A stretch of 64,000 nucleotides of DNA from Cyanomargarita calcarea GSE-NOS-MK-12-04C (lineage in GTDB: Bacteria > Cyanobacteriota > Cyanobacteriia > Cyanobacteriales > Nostocaceae). The translations under genes and the position numbers were made by a program. Position 1 is the first letter of the stretch. Every line of letters starts with the position of its first letter. Below, one piece after another: positions 1-16,135 of the stretch. Where the stretch lies: the NCBI GenBank assembly GCA_019359595.1, contig JAHHGZ010000020.1:1-64000 (forward strand), read 5' to 3'. The notes under the pieces are model-generated. The model made no database searches. It saw only the letters and a list, made by a program, of their open reading frames with translations, and was not told the DNA's origin.

Positions 1-2
1 AA

Positions 3-107
3 ATTGAGCAATGCTGGTCTTGCTTAAAAAGTCGAATCCGTAAAAAACTTGATCAGTTCGATTGTTTACGAGATGCCATTGAGGATGCCTTGCGTTTCGC
101 GTCTTAA
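3..107 (+). CDS. IS630-type transposase, C-terminal fragment
   Basis: The window opens inside a reading frame that stops at 105-107. Its 34 residues include IEQCWSCLKSRIRK followed by CLRDAIEDALRF, the pattern at the end of IS630/Tc1-mariner-type DDE transposases, where a catalytic Glu lies near an IE.CW..LK block. The rest of the gene lies upstream of the window, so completeness cannot be judged. Immediately after the stop comes a short palindrome typical of an IS end. It is recognised from motif only; another DDE family is possible. Confidence 0.65.
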   Translation: MEQCWSCLKSRIRKKLDQFDCLRDAIEDALRFAS

Positions 108-121
108 CCGCCTTGGCGGTT
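106..121. repeat. probable right terminal palindrome of the IS
   Basis: AACCGCC, a 2-nt TT centre, and GGCGGTT form a perfect 7-bp stem that overlaps the transposase stop and is followed by TGCTATA. The position, hard against the transposase stop, suggests the IS terminus. A TA dinucleotide, the usual IS630 target duplication, follows nearby. Confidence 0.4.
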
Positions 122-673
122 GCTATACAAGAAGTATTGGGATTATATGCACCCAACGATTATCGTGATGCTGACCTCGCTACTCAAATTTTAGAAGCAG
201 CACGGGAGGCGAATGGGGCTTTTAATATTTTATTTGTCCACACTGATGGAGCCGGTGACTCAGCAGCAGCTTATGAGCAGCGAATAAAACCTGCTGCTCA
301 AAGAATAGCAGTCGAGTTGAGCGGACAGCAAGAGCGAACGGTTGGGGTTGTGCCAGTCAGGGAAATGGAAGCTTGGACTTTGGCCGATGGAGATGCTTTG
401 CGTGGTGCATTTGGTACGGTGCTGGATAATACAGGTTTAGGTATACCAACGAAAGCCCGTGAGGTGGAAGGATTATTTGATCCAAAACAAATACTTGAGC
501 AGGCTTATACAAAAGTCATTGGTGGTAAGCGACGAGCCCGGAGAAAAGCTGCCGATTTCTTTGATGCGATTGGGGAGAGAGTACGGTTGGAACGGTTGCG
601 GGAAGTTCCGGCTTATCAAAGTTTTGAAGAAGAATTGCATCTGGCTCTTATTGAACTTGGTTATCTGATCTGA
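113..673 (+). pseudogene. 5'-truncated gene, DUF4276-like (Toprim-type) protein
   Basis: The open frame gives about 186 residues starting from a TTG that lies inside the IS terminal palindrome, so the true N-terminus has most likely been replaced by the insertion. From about residue 8 the protein reads as a normal alpha/beta domain: an NILFVHTDGAGDS strand-loop, then VPVREMEAWTLAD around residues 80-93. The EMEAW...D pattern resembles DUF4276/RloG-like Toprim-fold proteins often linked to defence ATPases, but no such ATPase gene is visible, because the upstream side is the IS. The family assignment is tentative; the truncation follows from the missing start and the adjoining IS end. Confidence 0.45.
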
Positions 674-756
674 GACACTATGTGATACAAAGTCGTAAGT
701 AAGGCTTAAAAAAGCACTTTCAACTTTATATAGCAACAACAACCTCGCAACGGTTG

Positions 757-1440
757 TTATGCCGCTGGCTTCTGCCAAATTACTGAGTAACGCCAAAATA
801 GGTGCTTTCTAACTTTTGCTCTCCTCAAAAAACTTGTGTAAATTCGTCGTGCTTGCGAAAGAGTGAGGTACTGGTCTGTGCGAAGATGTTCTCGCATGGC
901 TGCTGCTGCTTCAGGTGATTGTTGAATATGTTTATTCTTGAGCATCTGAAATAACCAATTTAAGGGAACAGCAACAAAATCGCTTAACTGATCTCGCAGA
1001 TTCTCATGTTCTAGCAAATCCAAAATCACCAACCTACCACCTGGTTTCAAGGCTGCTTTCAAACTAGACAGCAAGCTTTCGATCGGCAAATGATGAAATG
1101 TAGCGATAGACACAACTGCATCAAATTTTTCAGATGGAAACTGCCACTGCAAAACATCAGCAACTTGAAAATCAATGTTTGAAAACTGGCTTGAACGCTG
1201 CTTGGCCACCTCAATCATATTTGGAGATAAGTCAATTGCAATAACTCTTTCAACCCGATTAGCCAGAAGACGTGAAAACTCACCTGTCCCACAACCAATA
1301 TCAAGCACAGTTTTGTATTGGACTGGCAACTGTTTAAGTAAAAAGCGGTGATAGTGATTATTGTGATCCCATCCCTCTTGATCGTGTAGAGCAATGCAAT
1401 CGAAATCATTCCGAATTTTTTGAGTCAGGTTCTCATTCAT
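757..1440 (-). CDS. class I SAM-dependent methyltransferase
   Basis: This 227-residue protein has a Rossmann-fold methyltransferase core. Motif I is VLDIGCGTGEFSRLLA (about residues 45-60), the acidic end of beta-2 is VIAIDLSPNMIEVA (66-80), and VVSIATFHHLP follows in the motif IV region, then LKPGGRLVILD. This matches the UbiE/Methyltransf_11 type. The C-terminal 60 residues are helical and basic and may form a cap. The substrate cannot be told from sequence. A purine-rich AGAGAG stretch lies about 7 nt before the ATG. The gene stands alone between accessory remnants, so context gives no pathway. Confidence 0.85.
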   Translation of the reverse strand: MNENLTQKIRNDFDCIALHDQEGWDHNNHYHRFLLKQLPVQYKTVLDIGCGTGEFSRLLANRVERVIAIDLSPNMIEVAKQRSSQFSNIDFQVADVLQWQFPSEKFDAVVSIATFHHLPIESLLSSLKAALKPGGRLVILDLLEHENLRDQLSDFVAVPLNWLFQMLKNKHIQQSPEAAAAMREHLRTDQYLTLSQARRIYTSFLRRAKVRKHLFWRYSVIWQKPAA

Positions 1441-1633
1441 AGAAATCTCTCTAAAGAAATATCTTTATAAGGCTATTCAAATATTAAATTTGAAGGAGAG
1501 TTTATTTTTACTTATATTTTGGGATGACGCTTTTAATCAAGTTAGGAGGCTCGAACTAGCACAAAATCATAAACGGGAGCAAGAATCAACTTTGATTGTG
1601 CCACTTTAAAGTCTGTTTGCCCTAAGCCTAGTT

Positions 1634-2060
1634 CTAAGGCAACAACCGCCAAACTTTAATACTTTTATCACCACTACCGCTAACAAGGGTTTTACCATCA
1701 CGACTAAATGTCATAACTGCAACTAACAACAATCTGTCCATCTGGAGAAATTGCGATAGAGTTCACTCCATCCAAATGTCCGGTTAATGTGAAGAGTAAC
1801 TTTCCAGTCTTAAGATTCCACAACTTGATTGTCTTGTCATCACCACTACTGGCTAAAATTTGCCCGTCTGGAGAAATAGTGATCGCTCGAATTGGTTCCG
1901 TATGTCCAGATAAAGTTAAAATTGGCTGGCTAATGATGGGCGTATTTGTTGGTTTAGCCGGATTAGCTATGACAGGAGGCAAATGGATAACACCGACTGC
2001 ACTCGATACAGTTAAAGCTACTGCTACAAGGCTTCTCATGAATATATGCTGTTGTGCCAT
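1634..2060 (-). pseudogene. WD40-repeat secreted protein, internally deleted
   Basis: The reading frame begins with a signal-peptide-like N-terminus (MRSLVAVALTVSSAVGVI) followed by two WD40 repeats (LSGHTEPIRAITISPDG...IKLWNLKTGK; LTGHLDGVNSIAISPDG...). It stops after SCSYDI at 1704. A last repeat, MTFSRDGKTLVSGSGDKSIKVWRLLP, continues at 1714-1634 in a different frame and ends in a natural stop. A complete WD40 propeller needs about seven repeats, so several have been lost at a junction near 1704-1720, with a frame change. I infer a pseudogene derived from a cyanobacterial periplasmic WD40 protein. Confidence 0.7.
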
Positions 2061-2961
<901 letters not shown>

Positions 2962-3102
2962 AGACCACTTTAGTCGCTGAGTTTAGCGTACAGCACTGAC
3001 TTGTCAGTTCGCTTCATCGGCAGATCCAAGATATCAGCCCACTCCCCGCACTCCCCGTAAGCGCGGTAAACTGGTGAAATTGACCGATTTACAGATTGAC
3101 TT

Positions 3103-5253
3103 ATGCCCGCATTTCTATTAGAAGTTGGTACAGAAGAACTACCTGCAAGCTTTCTGAGCAGCGCTATTGAGCAGTGGAAACAGCGCATCCCCAAAATTCT
3201 TGCAGAAAATAACCTCATCAATAATGCTGTAGAGGTTTACGGTACTCCCCGCAGGTTAGCAGTACTCATCAAAGGACTACCATCTCAACAAGCAGATAGG
3301 GAAGAGGAAATAAAAGGCCCCCCCGCACAAGCAGCGTTTAAGGATGGTAAGCCAACACCAGCGGCAGAAGGTTTCGCAAAAAAGCAAGGTGTGGATGTGT
3401 CTGCGTTGGAAATTCGTCCCACTGACAAGGGAGATTTTGTCTTTGTACAGAAAAAAATTCCCGGTCGTGCGGTTGCAGATATTCTCACGGAATTGGTTCC
3501 GCAGTGGATTTACAGTTTAGAAGGTAAGCGATTGATGCGCTGGGGTGATGGTGATGTCAGGTTTTCTCGTCCGATTCGCTGGCTGGTGGCTTTGTTGGAT
3601 GAGGCAGTCCTACCGATTGAGTTGGTGAATGGTTCGGAGACTGTAAAGAGCGATCGCTTATCTCACGGTCATCGGGTTTTACATCCAGCAACGGTGACGA
3701 TTAAGAGTGCGATCGATTATATTACTACCTTACGTTTTGCTTCTGTTGTCGTTGATGGTAATGAACGAGCCAAGACGATTACCGAAGAAGTTCAAGCGTC
3801 TGTGAGACAATTAAATGGACATACAGAAAACTATCCTGATTTGTTGGCAGAAGTCATTAATCTGGTAGAATATCCCAGCGCTGTTATCGGTAAATTTGAA
3901 ACAGAATTTTTGAATTTACCAGCGGAAGTGATTACTATGGTCATGGTCAGTCACCAGCGATATTTTCCTGTTTTCCAAGCTGAAAATAGCAAAGAATTAC
4001 TTCCCAATTTTATTACTGTCTCCAATGGTGACCCCGAAAAAGGAGATATTATTTCTGTAGGGAATGAAAGAGTTATCCGCGCTCGGCTGGCTGATGGTAA
4101 ATTCTTCTATGAGAGTGATTTGAAGAAACCTTTGGAAAGCTTTTTACCACAACTGGAAAAAGTGACGTTTGAAGAAAATTTAGGCTCGGTGCGCTTAAAG
4201 GTAGATAGAATTGTCAAAATTGCCGAACAAATTACCGCGCAGTTGCAATTAAACTTAGAAGAGGGAGAGAATATCAAACGTGCAGCTTACCTTTGTAAAG
4301 CTGATTTGGTTAGTCAAATGGTCTATGAATTCCCAGAATTGCAAGGTGTCATGGGAGAAAAATACGCTCTTGCTAGTGGAGAACCCGCAGCAGTCGCAAC
4401 AGCTATTTTTGAACATTATCTACCCCGCAATGCCGAAGATAATCTACCTCAAACCCTCACAGGTCAAATTGTGGGTTTGGCAGACAAATTCGATACTTTA
4501 GTTAGTATCTTTGGTTTGGGAATGATACCCACAGGTTCTTCAGATCCCTTTGCTTTACGTCGTGCGGGAAATGCGATAGTTAATATTACCTGGTCGGGAA
4601 ATCTTGCAATTAATTTGCAACAATTATTAGAGCAAGTTTCTCAAGATTTTGCATCTGCATATAACAAAGACAAATCAAGCTTAATCTCTTCCTTAAAAGA
4701 CTTTTTCTTGCAACGTATTCGCACTTTATTGCAAGAAGAAAAACAGATTGATTATGATTTGGTGAATGCAGTCCTCGGTGAAAACGACCAAGAGTATACA
4801 TCCCGTGCATTACAAGATTTATTGGATGTCCGCGATCGCGCCACATTTTTGCAAGAAATTCGCAACAATGGCACTTTAGATAAAATCTACGAAACCGTCA
4901 ATCGTTCCACCCGTTTAGCGGCACAAGGTGATTTGGATACACAAAAATTGGAACCCGCAGGTTTGGTCAACCCAGAACTATTCCAAAAGGCATCCGAGTC
5001 AGCATTTTATAACGCCATTGTCGAATTAGTACCCCAAACACAAACAGCAAAGCGATCGCGTAATTACCAACTACTGATATCAGCATTAGAAAAAATTGCC
5101 CCTACCGTAAGTACCTTTTTTGACGGTGCAGATAGCGTTTTAGTCATGGATTCCAATCCAGACATCAAGCGTAACAGATTACATTTGTTGGGGCTATTAC
5201 GCAATCATGCTCGTGTCTTATGTGATTTTGGTGCCATCGTAAAAAAAATGTAG
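3103..5253 (+). CDS. glyS: glycyl-tRNA synthetase beta subunit
   Basis: This 716-residue protein starts [18 protein letters not shown], the hallmark N-terminus of bacterial GlyS. It contains [10 protein letters not shown], the [13 protein letters not shown] block, [17 protein letters not shown] and the HD-like [25 protein letters not shown] region. It ends in a DALR-type anticodon-binding domain. Length is normal for the family (about 690-720). It acts with GlyQ (alpha), which is not in this window, as in most cyanobacteria where the two subunits are unlinked. The start is the first ATG of a well-conserved N-terminus. murD follows on the same strand after 85 bp. Confidence 0.97.
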   Translation: MPAFLLEVGTEELPASFLSSAIEQWKQRIPKILAENNLINNAVEVYGTPRRLAVLIKGLPSQQADREEEIKGPPAQAAFKDGKPTPAAEGFAKKQGVDVSALEIRPTDKGDFVFVQKKIPGRAVADILTELVPQWIYSLEGKRLMRWGDGDVRFSRPIRWLVALLDEAVLPIELVNGSETVKSDRLSHGHRVLHPATVTIKSAIDYITTLRFASVVVDGNERAKTITEEVQASVRQLNGHTENYPDLLAEVINLVEYPSAVIGKFETEFLNLPAEVITMVMVSHQRYFPVFQAENSKELLPNFITVSNGDPEKGDIISVGNERVIRARLADGKFFYESDLKKPLESFLPQLEKVTFEENLGSVRLKVDRIVKIAEQITAQLQLNLEEGENIKRAAYLCKADLVSQMVYEFPELQGVMGEKYALASGEPAAVATAIFEHYLPRNAEDNLPQTLTGQIVGLADKFDTLVSIFGLGMIPTGSSDPFALRRAGNAIVNITWSGNLAINLQQLLEQVSQDFASAYNKDKSSLISSLKDFFLQRIRTLLQEEKQIDYDLVNAVLGENDQEYTSRALQDLLDVRDRATFLQEIRNNGTLDKIYETVNRSTRLAAQGDLDTQKLEPAGLVNPELFQKASESAFYNAIVELVPQTQTAKRSRNYQLLISALEKIAPTVSTFFDGADSVLVMDSNPDIKRNRLHLLGLLRNHARVLCDFGAIVKKM

Positions 5254-5338
5254 CATGAGTTAACAAAAGCTGTGTCAAATTTACCTTCTTACGCTATTAT
5301 GAGGAGGCTTAACCAGGGATAACAACAGAAGACAGTCT

Positions 5339-6877
5339 ATGCCCAAAGCTTTTGTAATTGGATTAGGAAAGTCCGGTATTGCTGCGGCGAGATTGTTGAA
5401 ACAGGAAGGTTGGGAGGTGGAATTAGGCGATCGCAACACCTCCGAAACCCTCCTTCAACAACAACAAGAACTTGCCACGGAGCAAATAATTGTTAAATTA
5501 GGTTATTCTCTGGATTTAAATGCTTCCGATTTGCCCCAATTAATTGTAGTGAGTCCGGGTGTGCCTTGGGATATTCCTCTACTCGTAAAAGCACGGGATA
5601 TGGGAATCGAAACGATTGGGGAAATGGAACTCGCATGGCGAAGTTTGAAAGACATTCCTTGGGTGGGAATTACTGGCACGAACGGTAAAACGACTACAAC
5701 GGCATTGACTGCGGCAATTTTTCAAGCAGCGGGATTGAATGCTCCTGCTTGTGGTAATATTGGCTATGCGGCCGCTGAGGTGGCAGTTGGACGTAAGAAT
5801 ATCTCTTTAATTAACCGCCATAGGCGCTTCGCCTTCCGAAGGGTAGACGCAAAGAACGCGAAGGAAGAGGGGAACGATGGGAAGAATATTTATTTAATTA
5901 ACCGCCAAGACGCAGAGAACGCCAAGGAAGAGGGGGAAGGGAAGGGAGTAACTCCTCACTCCCAAATCGATTGGATAATTGGCGAATTTAGCAGCTATCA
6001 AATAGAATCTTCTAGCACTCTTGCACCCCGCATCGGTATTTGGACAACTTTTACTCCAGACCACCTCGCACGTCACGAAACGTTAGAGAATTATTACGAC
6101 ATCAAAGCCAAATTGCTGCGTCAATCAAAGTTGCAAGTCATTAATGGTGATGATGCATATCTTAGAAAAGCTGGTTTAAGTAATTGGGCTGATGCTTACT
6201 GGACAAGTGTAAAAGGGAAGGATGCACTGATAGGTGAGAAAGGTTTTTATATCGAGGATGGTTGGGTTGTAGAGACGAAAGATATCGCATCTGAGCAGGA
6301 TGAAAAAATCGTTGAAATATCAGCTTTGCGGATGGTGGGAGAACACAACCTGCAAAATCTGCTGATGTCTGTAGCAGCGGCACGGTTGGCAGGAATCGAG
6401 AAAGAAGCGATTCATCGCGGTATCAGTGAATTCCCTGGTGTTGCCCATCGATTGGAACACATCTGCACTTGGGAAGGGATAGACTTTATCAACGACAGCA
6501 AAGCCACCAATTACGACGCTGCTGAAGTTGGGTTAGCATCTGTAAAAAGCCCAGCGATTTTGATTGCAGGTGGTGAAGCGAAAGAGGGTGATGATAGGGC
6601 ATGGATGGCAAAAATTAAGGCCAAAGCTGCTTGTGTATTGCTAATTGGTAATGCTGCGTCTGTTTTTGCGAAGCGTTTGCAAGAAGAAGGATATAGCAGT
6701 TACGAAATTGTGGAAACAATAGAGAAGGCTATTCTTCGTTCAGCAGAATTGGCAAAACAATATCAAGCCTCTGTAGTACTATTATCTCCAGCTTGTGCTA
6801 GTTTTGACCAATATCCCAACTTTGAAGCGCGGGGTGACGATTTCCGGAAATGGTGCATGGAATTTGTGGGAAAATAG
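5339..6877 (+). CDS. murD: UDP-N-acetylmuramoyl-L-alanine--D-glutamate ligase
   Basis: Cytoplasmic peptidoglycan precursor ligase that adds D-Glu to UDP-MurNAc-L-Ala with ATP. The N-terminal Rossmann segment begins [17 protein letters not shown]. The ATP P-loop is [15 protein letters not shown] (110-124). The conserved F..DHL.RH segment is [16 protein letters not shown]. The C-terminal domain has [16 protein letters not shown] and [21 protein letters not shown]. At 512 residues it is about 50 longer than typical cyanobacterial MurD (about 450-465). The excess is a repeat-derived block at about residues 152-206, between the central-domain strand after [11 protein letters not shown] and the [11 protein letters not shown] strand. 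The frame is intact, so the enzyme is presumably functional. A GAGGAGG ribosome site lies about 35 nt upstream; nearer the ATG the sequence is only weakly purine-rich. Confidence 0.95.
   Translation: MPKAFVIGLGKSGIAAARLLKQEGWEVELGDRNTSETLLQQQQELATEQIIVKLGYSLDLNASDLPQLIVVSPGVPWDIPLLVKARDMGIETIGEMELAWRSLKDIPWVGITGTNGKTTTTALTAAIFQAAGLNAPACGNIGYAAAEVAVGRKNISLINRHRRFAFRRVDAKNAKEEGNDGKNIYLINRQDAENAKEEGEGKGVTPHSQIDWIIGEFSSYQIESSSTLAPRIGIWTTFTPDHLARHETLENYYDIKAKLLRQSKLQVINGDDAYLRKAGLSNWADAYWTSVKGKDALIGEKGFYIEDGWVVETKDIASEQDEKIVEISALRMVGEHNLQNLLMSVAAARLAGIEKEAIHRGISEFPGVAHRLEHICTWEGIDFINDSKATNYDAAEVGLASVKSPAILIAGGEAKEGDDRAWMAKIKAKAACVLLIGNAASVFAKRLQEEGYSSYEIVETIEKAILRSAELAKQYQASVVLLSPACASFDQYPNFEARGDDFRKWCMEFVGK
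5792..5956 (+). repeat. in-frame repeat insertion inside murD
   Basis: Two tandem, diverged copies of one unit lie inside murD. The first (about 5792-5880) and second (about 5881-5943) both begin AAGAATAT, read through TTTAATTAACCGCCA and end in GAACGCSAAGGAAGAGG. The first copy contains a nested TAGGCGCTTCGCCTTCC-type hairpin that the second lacks. The same TTAACCGC and GGCGAAGCGCC motifs occur in intergenic repeats at about 28450-28490, 44848-44925 and 60160-60190. Translated, the block is Lys/Glu/Asn-rich and repeats NxLINR...DAxNAKEEG. Confidence 0.85.
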
Positions 6878-6934
6878 TATATATATAGGACTAGTGGTCT
6901 ATGTCATTGATTTTGGTGGCTACTGTAGTTACAA

Positions 6935-6976
6935 TTCATGTGGCTTGCCTCCCTGCCGATATTGTAACTACGAAAA
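6935..6976. repeat. dispersed short repeat (also at about 52238)
   Basis: The stretch TGTGGCTTGCCTCC followed by TGCCGATATT and ACGAAAAA is found again at about 52238-52280 with only a few changes. Both copies are intergenic and downstream of a gene. This is a dispersed repeat of unknown type. Confidence 0.55.
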
Positions 6977-6980
6977 ACTA

Positions 6981-7072
6981 TAGATATCTCCAAAAAAGAA
7001 TATAGAGACGTAGCAGTAGTACGTCTGTACAAGCTTTCTGCGTAACGCATAATTAATTTATGGAGATATCTA
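6981..7072. repeat. 92-bp miniature element with 12-bp terminal inverted repeats
   Basis: TAGATATCTCCA at 6981-6992 is matched exactly by TGGAGATATCTA at 7061-7072. The interior carries the short hairpin GACGTAGC...TACGTC, a motif common in cyanobacterial intergenic DNA. There is no coding capacity. The rest of the 6878-7271 gap is AT-rich and shows nothing else I can name. Confidence 0.6.
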
Positions 7073-7271
7073 ATATATACTATAGGATTTTTGGGCTTTT
7101 CAGCTATACTTAGCACCCAACACAGTAAATATGCGAACAAATGGGGGTTGCGCGAACCGGAGAAAACGACCATTTTTGGTAATACACATTATGATGTTTT
7201 TGTACAGTGCAAAACTTATAGGAGTTTCGCGTTAAAATATTGAGCATTAACTTTGTTACAACTTACAAATT

Positions 7272-7535
7272 ATGCTAAAAACAATCGAAGGTATTTATAA
7301 AGATGGGCAGATTGAACTCAATGAGTTACCTAGCCAAATCAGCGATAGTACTCAAGTTCTTGTCACCTTCCTTGAACCAAATAAAGTTGATGCTAGTAAA
7401 CTGCGCCAACTAATTGACCAATTAGAGACAATAGCAGGTATTCAGCAAGGTTTTGACGAACTAAACGCCGGACAAACTCGCCCTATTCAGGATTTTAGAC
7501 AAGAAATGCAGCAGAAATATGACATGGATAGTTGA
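7272..7535 (+). CDS. type II antitoxin (ParD/DUF2281-like) of an eroded TA pair
   Basis: This 87-residue protein begins MLKTIEGIYKDGQIELNELP, a small beta-hairpin DNA-binding start seen in cyanobacterial antitoxins. It then has a helical linker and a C-terminal tail, IQQGFDELNAGQTRPIQDFRQEMQQKY, of the kind that precedes ParE/RelE toxins. The last residues run into the toxin remnant, which overlaps by 17 nt. The antitoxin looks complete up to QKYDM; its final Asp-Ser are probably acquired by deletion at the junction. Confidence 0.65.
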   Translation: MLKTIEGIYKDGQIELNELPSQISDSTQVLVTFLEPNKVDASKLRQLIDQLETIAGIQQGFDELNAGQTRPIQDFRQEMQQKYDMDS

Positions 7536-7698
7536 ACACGATATTTTTCCAGAACAAGTCCGACAGTTACTTTACGGAAAATCTAAAAATATTTATCGTG
7601 TGCTATTTACCATTAGAGATACAACTGTTTATATTTTGTACGTGCGGCATAGTTCTCAAGCACCAATGACTATAGACGATTTGGATGCAGGAGTTTGA
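7519..7698 (+). pseudogene. RelE/ParE-type toxin remnant
   Basis: The frame from ATG 7519 encodes 59 residues: WIVEHDIFPEQ followed directly by VRQLLYGKSKNIYRVLFTI, then TTVYILYVRHSSQAP. The last two blocks are the conserved C-terminal strands of RelE/ParE toxins, which normally are about 95-100 residues. WIVEHD is part of an N-terminal helix. About 35-40 residues, including the start and the segment between the helix and REIRQL, appear deleted. The toxin fold cannot be complete, so this is a relic kept beside its antitoxin. Confidence 0.65.
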
Positions 7699-7833
7699 TT
7701 TTTGGGTTGATGGTGTGTTACAGATACCTATGCAATTCCCCACTCATATCCGCATCTTCACTTCAAGCTGTTGTTAGATTGGAATTTATCCCGGCTGAAA
7801 AAATAATTAGCAATTGCTACGAAGTACAACGGA

Positions 7834-7870
7834 ATATGTTCACGTTAGTTGTACGTGAACATATTTTTGC
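7834..7870 (+). terminator. rho-independent-like terminator after the TA relic
   Basis: A perfect 12-bp stem (ATATGTTCACGT / ACGTGAACATAT) with a 7-nt loop is followed by TTTT. It lies about 135 bp downstream of the toxin remnant and 95 bp before the convergent lysozyme gene. Confidence 0.5.
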
Positions 7871-7963
7871 AGACCTTAGCAGTGATGGCATTATTTAAAC
7901 TGCATAGATGATGTTTTTTATCAATGCGTAAGTCCTAGCCTAAAGTGATTTTATTTACAGAGT

Positions 7964-8737
7964 TCATAAAGTAATCTTCTTAATTTCTTGAGACAATTTA
8001 AAGGCCTGTTGTGCGTTCATTTTCATATCACTCCACAGGTAACCTTCGGCCGAGCGACGGCGAAACAAACCAAGTTTAACGTTTTCACTACGGGGATTGT
8101 GGTAAAGTTTTAAAATCTTGGGGAGGTCGTCCCATTGCTTTTCCTTAAGCACGATCCTAATACTTTGGAAATCTCCTTTAGTCATAAATTCAGCGCCAAG
8201 ATTGTAGGCAAAGCTCAATAGCGCTCCCTTTTGATTAGAGTTCATTTCCGCCCAGTAAGGTACTGAGGCCTGGAGAATAGGCTGATACTGAGTTTTTAAC
8301 TGGGAGATTAAAAGGTAATCTGCCTTTTCCTTGGTGATGCAGTCACCCATCACCCACTTGCTTCCGTCCTCCTTTTTGGTGCAACCCCATCCTATCGTAA
8401 TTGGAATGCCCCCACTAAGAGGGTCAGGATAGGCCTCAGGGAAAAAATTCTCAAACAATTTAATCAAGTTAATTCCAGCTTGAGGAACTAGGATTTTAGT
8501 CTCAATCAAGGCCTTGGCAAACTCAGAGGAGATGTTGTCAGGCTTGATAGCAGGAAAATAACCAACAAAAGTTTTCAACGCAGAGTCGGTTTTAGACCCA
8601 TACGAGCCATCGTCCTCGCCAATACTCAGCAACCCCAAGGCTATCAACTTGATTTGAATCTGAAGGGTTAATTCGCGATCGCCCTTCAAATAAGCGTAAT
8701 TCCCGAGACCTTGCTTAATATCTTGCAGCTTAACCAT
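7964..8737 (-). CDS. GH24 phage-type lysozyme with peptidoglycan-binding N-domain
   Basis: This 257-residue protein has no signal peptide. Residues about 5-95 resemble a peptidoglycan-binding_1 helical module (LTLQIQIKLIALGLL...DGSYGSKTDSALKTF). The catalytic part follows: LIKLFENFFPEAYPDPLSGGIPITIGWG supplies the Glu-(x8)-Asp-(x5)-Thr arrangement of the GH24 family. Later conserved blocks are LLSFAYNLG and RRRSAEGYLW. Predicted activity is hydrolysis of the MurNAc-GlcNAc bond. Without a holin or phage structural genes nearby it is not obviously prophage. It lies downstream of, and on the same strand as, the giant propeller protein, so a joint role in cell-wall attack or effector release is possible but only inferred. 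Confidence 0.85.
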   Translation of the reverse strand: MVKLQDIKQGLGNYAYLKGDRELTLQIQIKLIALGLLSIGEDDGSYGSKTDSALKTFVGYFPAIKPDNISSEFAKALIETKILVPQAGINLIKLFENFFPEAYPDPLSGGIPITIGWGCTKKEDGSKWVMGDCITKEKADYLLISQLKTQYQPILQASVPYWAEMNSNQKGALLSFAYNLGAEFMTKGDFQSIRIVLKEKQWDDLPKILKLYHNPRSENVKLGLFRRRSAEGYLWSDMKMNAQQAFKLSQEIKKITL

Positions 8738-9063
8738 AACTAAAAATTGTACGTGTAGTTGTGGGTGTATCGACGTGCCAGAAATTCATCCCAGAAGTAA
8801 AGCCAATTCATCTTGTTTCTGCCAGATACTCCTTTCCTTTATAAATACGAAGCAACCTGGGGAGTGTGTGCTGTGTCTAATTTACTGGTATCGAACCAGT
8901 AAATTAGACAATTTCCGAATAAATGGAAAATACTCTGTCATCAAGCCAAAACTGACGACAAGGAAGCGAGAATTAAAACAGTTAGACTCATATAGGCAGC
9001 CCAGTCAAGGTAGTATTTGCCATTGAATGGGTTGCCCTTCTGACTTAGGCATTCACCCAACAA
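8738..9063. other. intergenic region with a perfect 16-bp hairpin
   Basis: No gene is recognised in this 326-bp stretch. It contains the hairpin listed separately at 8874-8910. Confidence 0.5.
8874..8910. repeat. perfect 16-bp inverted repeat, 5-nt loop
   Basis: TGTCTAATTTACTGGT is followed by ATCGA and its exact reverse complement. No T-run follows on either strand, so it is not a standard terminator. It sits between the lysozyme gene and the orphan propeller fragment. Confidence 0.8.
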
Positions 9064-9297
9064 TCACAGACCTGTGGTGTCTAGAAAATCGAACGCACCA
9101 GCACCATTATTTGCGTTGTACCAAAAGACACCGTTAGATATATTCACTAGATGTGTCCAGTTTGTTGTAAAAGTTCCTGGACTAGAGCTTTTGATATTTT
9201 TACAATTGCCAGCCCCATCTATGGTATCAAATGCCCCAGCCCCATTGTTCGAGTTGTAGTAGAGGATGTTAGCTAACTTTACTTTTTCAACTACTGG
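9064..9297 (-). pseudogene. orphan tectonin-like repeat fragment behind the giant gene
   Basis: Read on the minus strand, this segment is open for 77 codons in the same frame as the giant gene but behind two in-frame TAA codons (9313-9315 and 9298-9300). It encodes two propeller repeats of the type found in the giant protein's N-terminal part: ILYYNSNNGAGAFDTID, then NWTHLVNI...GVFWYNANNGAGAFDFLD, and ends with TGA. There is no ATG in the first part, so it is not an independent gene. It is either a displaced exon-like copy left by recombination or a decayed former C-terminus. Confidence 0.65.
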
Positions 9298-9312
9298 TTA
9301 AGGGTTTGGACT

Positions 9313-15498
<6,186 letters not shown>

Positions 15499-15727
15499 TT
15501 AACAAAGAATCAATCTCTAGAAAAAAATTTTCGTGGCAAGGATATCAAAATATATCCTCGAATTCTAAAGCACTCCTTATTCTAATAAAAACCAGTAAAA
15601 AGGCTCACTACCATTTTTATTTCTTTGACTATACGCTCATGTAACTATAAAGAAAGCAGTATCTAAATTTTTTCTGGGGATGTCTGATGGCAACATTCAA
15701 CCCAGTTTTTATGCTTGCAAGCCATTT

Positions 15728-16135
15728 TCAGTCGGAACGTACAACTTTCTCCTTTGATGCCTTACCCTTCTTGGGAGTAATAGTTAGCAGTTTTTGATTA
15801 GTATCTAATTTGTAGGTAGTGCCATTACTTGCAACAGCAGAATACACAGGATGTTTATTACTGGCTAAAGGTAGACTAGTAATCTCACTTTGCCCTGTGC
15901 TGCGAAATGCTAATACACTGGCAACATTTCCTGACTCACCGCAAAGATTGATGTCGTGTTTTGTCGTGACGATAGTTGCAAAACGCTGCATTCCCTCTGA
16001 GCAGATGAAAAATTTGGGTTTCGTACCACTAGTTTGAGCGAACGCAACAGGTGCTAGTAGTAAAAAAGTCACCATACTCAACAAAGCCACTTTCAGTACC
16101 CGTTCGTAAATAGATTGGAATTTCAGATTTTTCAT
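15728..16135 (-). CDS. small secreted protein of unknown function
   Basis: This 135-residue protein has a clear Sec signal peptide: a basic start, then VALLSMVTFLLLAPVAFAQ with cleavage expected after AFA (about residue 33). The mature part is about 100 residues with two cysteines (ICSEG, NLCGE) that could form a disulphide, and ends in a Lys-rich tail (TPKKGKASKEKVV). It resembles short periplasmic proteins seen widely in Nostocales but I cannot assign a function. It is upstream of the giant gene on the same strand, separated by 274 bp without a gene. Confidence 0.7.
   Translation of the reverse strand: MKNLKFQSIYERVLKVALLSMVTFLLLAPVAFAQTSGTKPKFFICSEGMQRFATIVTTKHDINLCGESGNVASVLAFRSTGQSEITSLPLASNKHPVYSAVASNGTTYKLDTNQKLLTITPKKGKASKEKVVRSD

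Noticed and set aside
6904-7173. 89-codon frame on the minus strand
   Set aside because: It is composed largely of the 92-bp inverted-repeat element and a dispersed repeat, so the open frame is incidental.
8775-9026. 83-codon plus-strand frame upstream of the orphan propeller fragment
   Set aside because: It runs through the 16-bp hairpin and has a low-complexity, unrecognised translation; no support as a gene.
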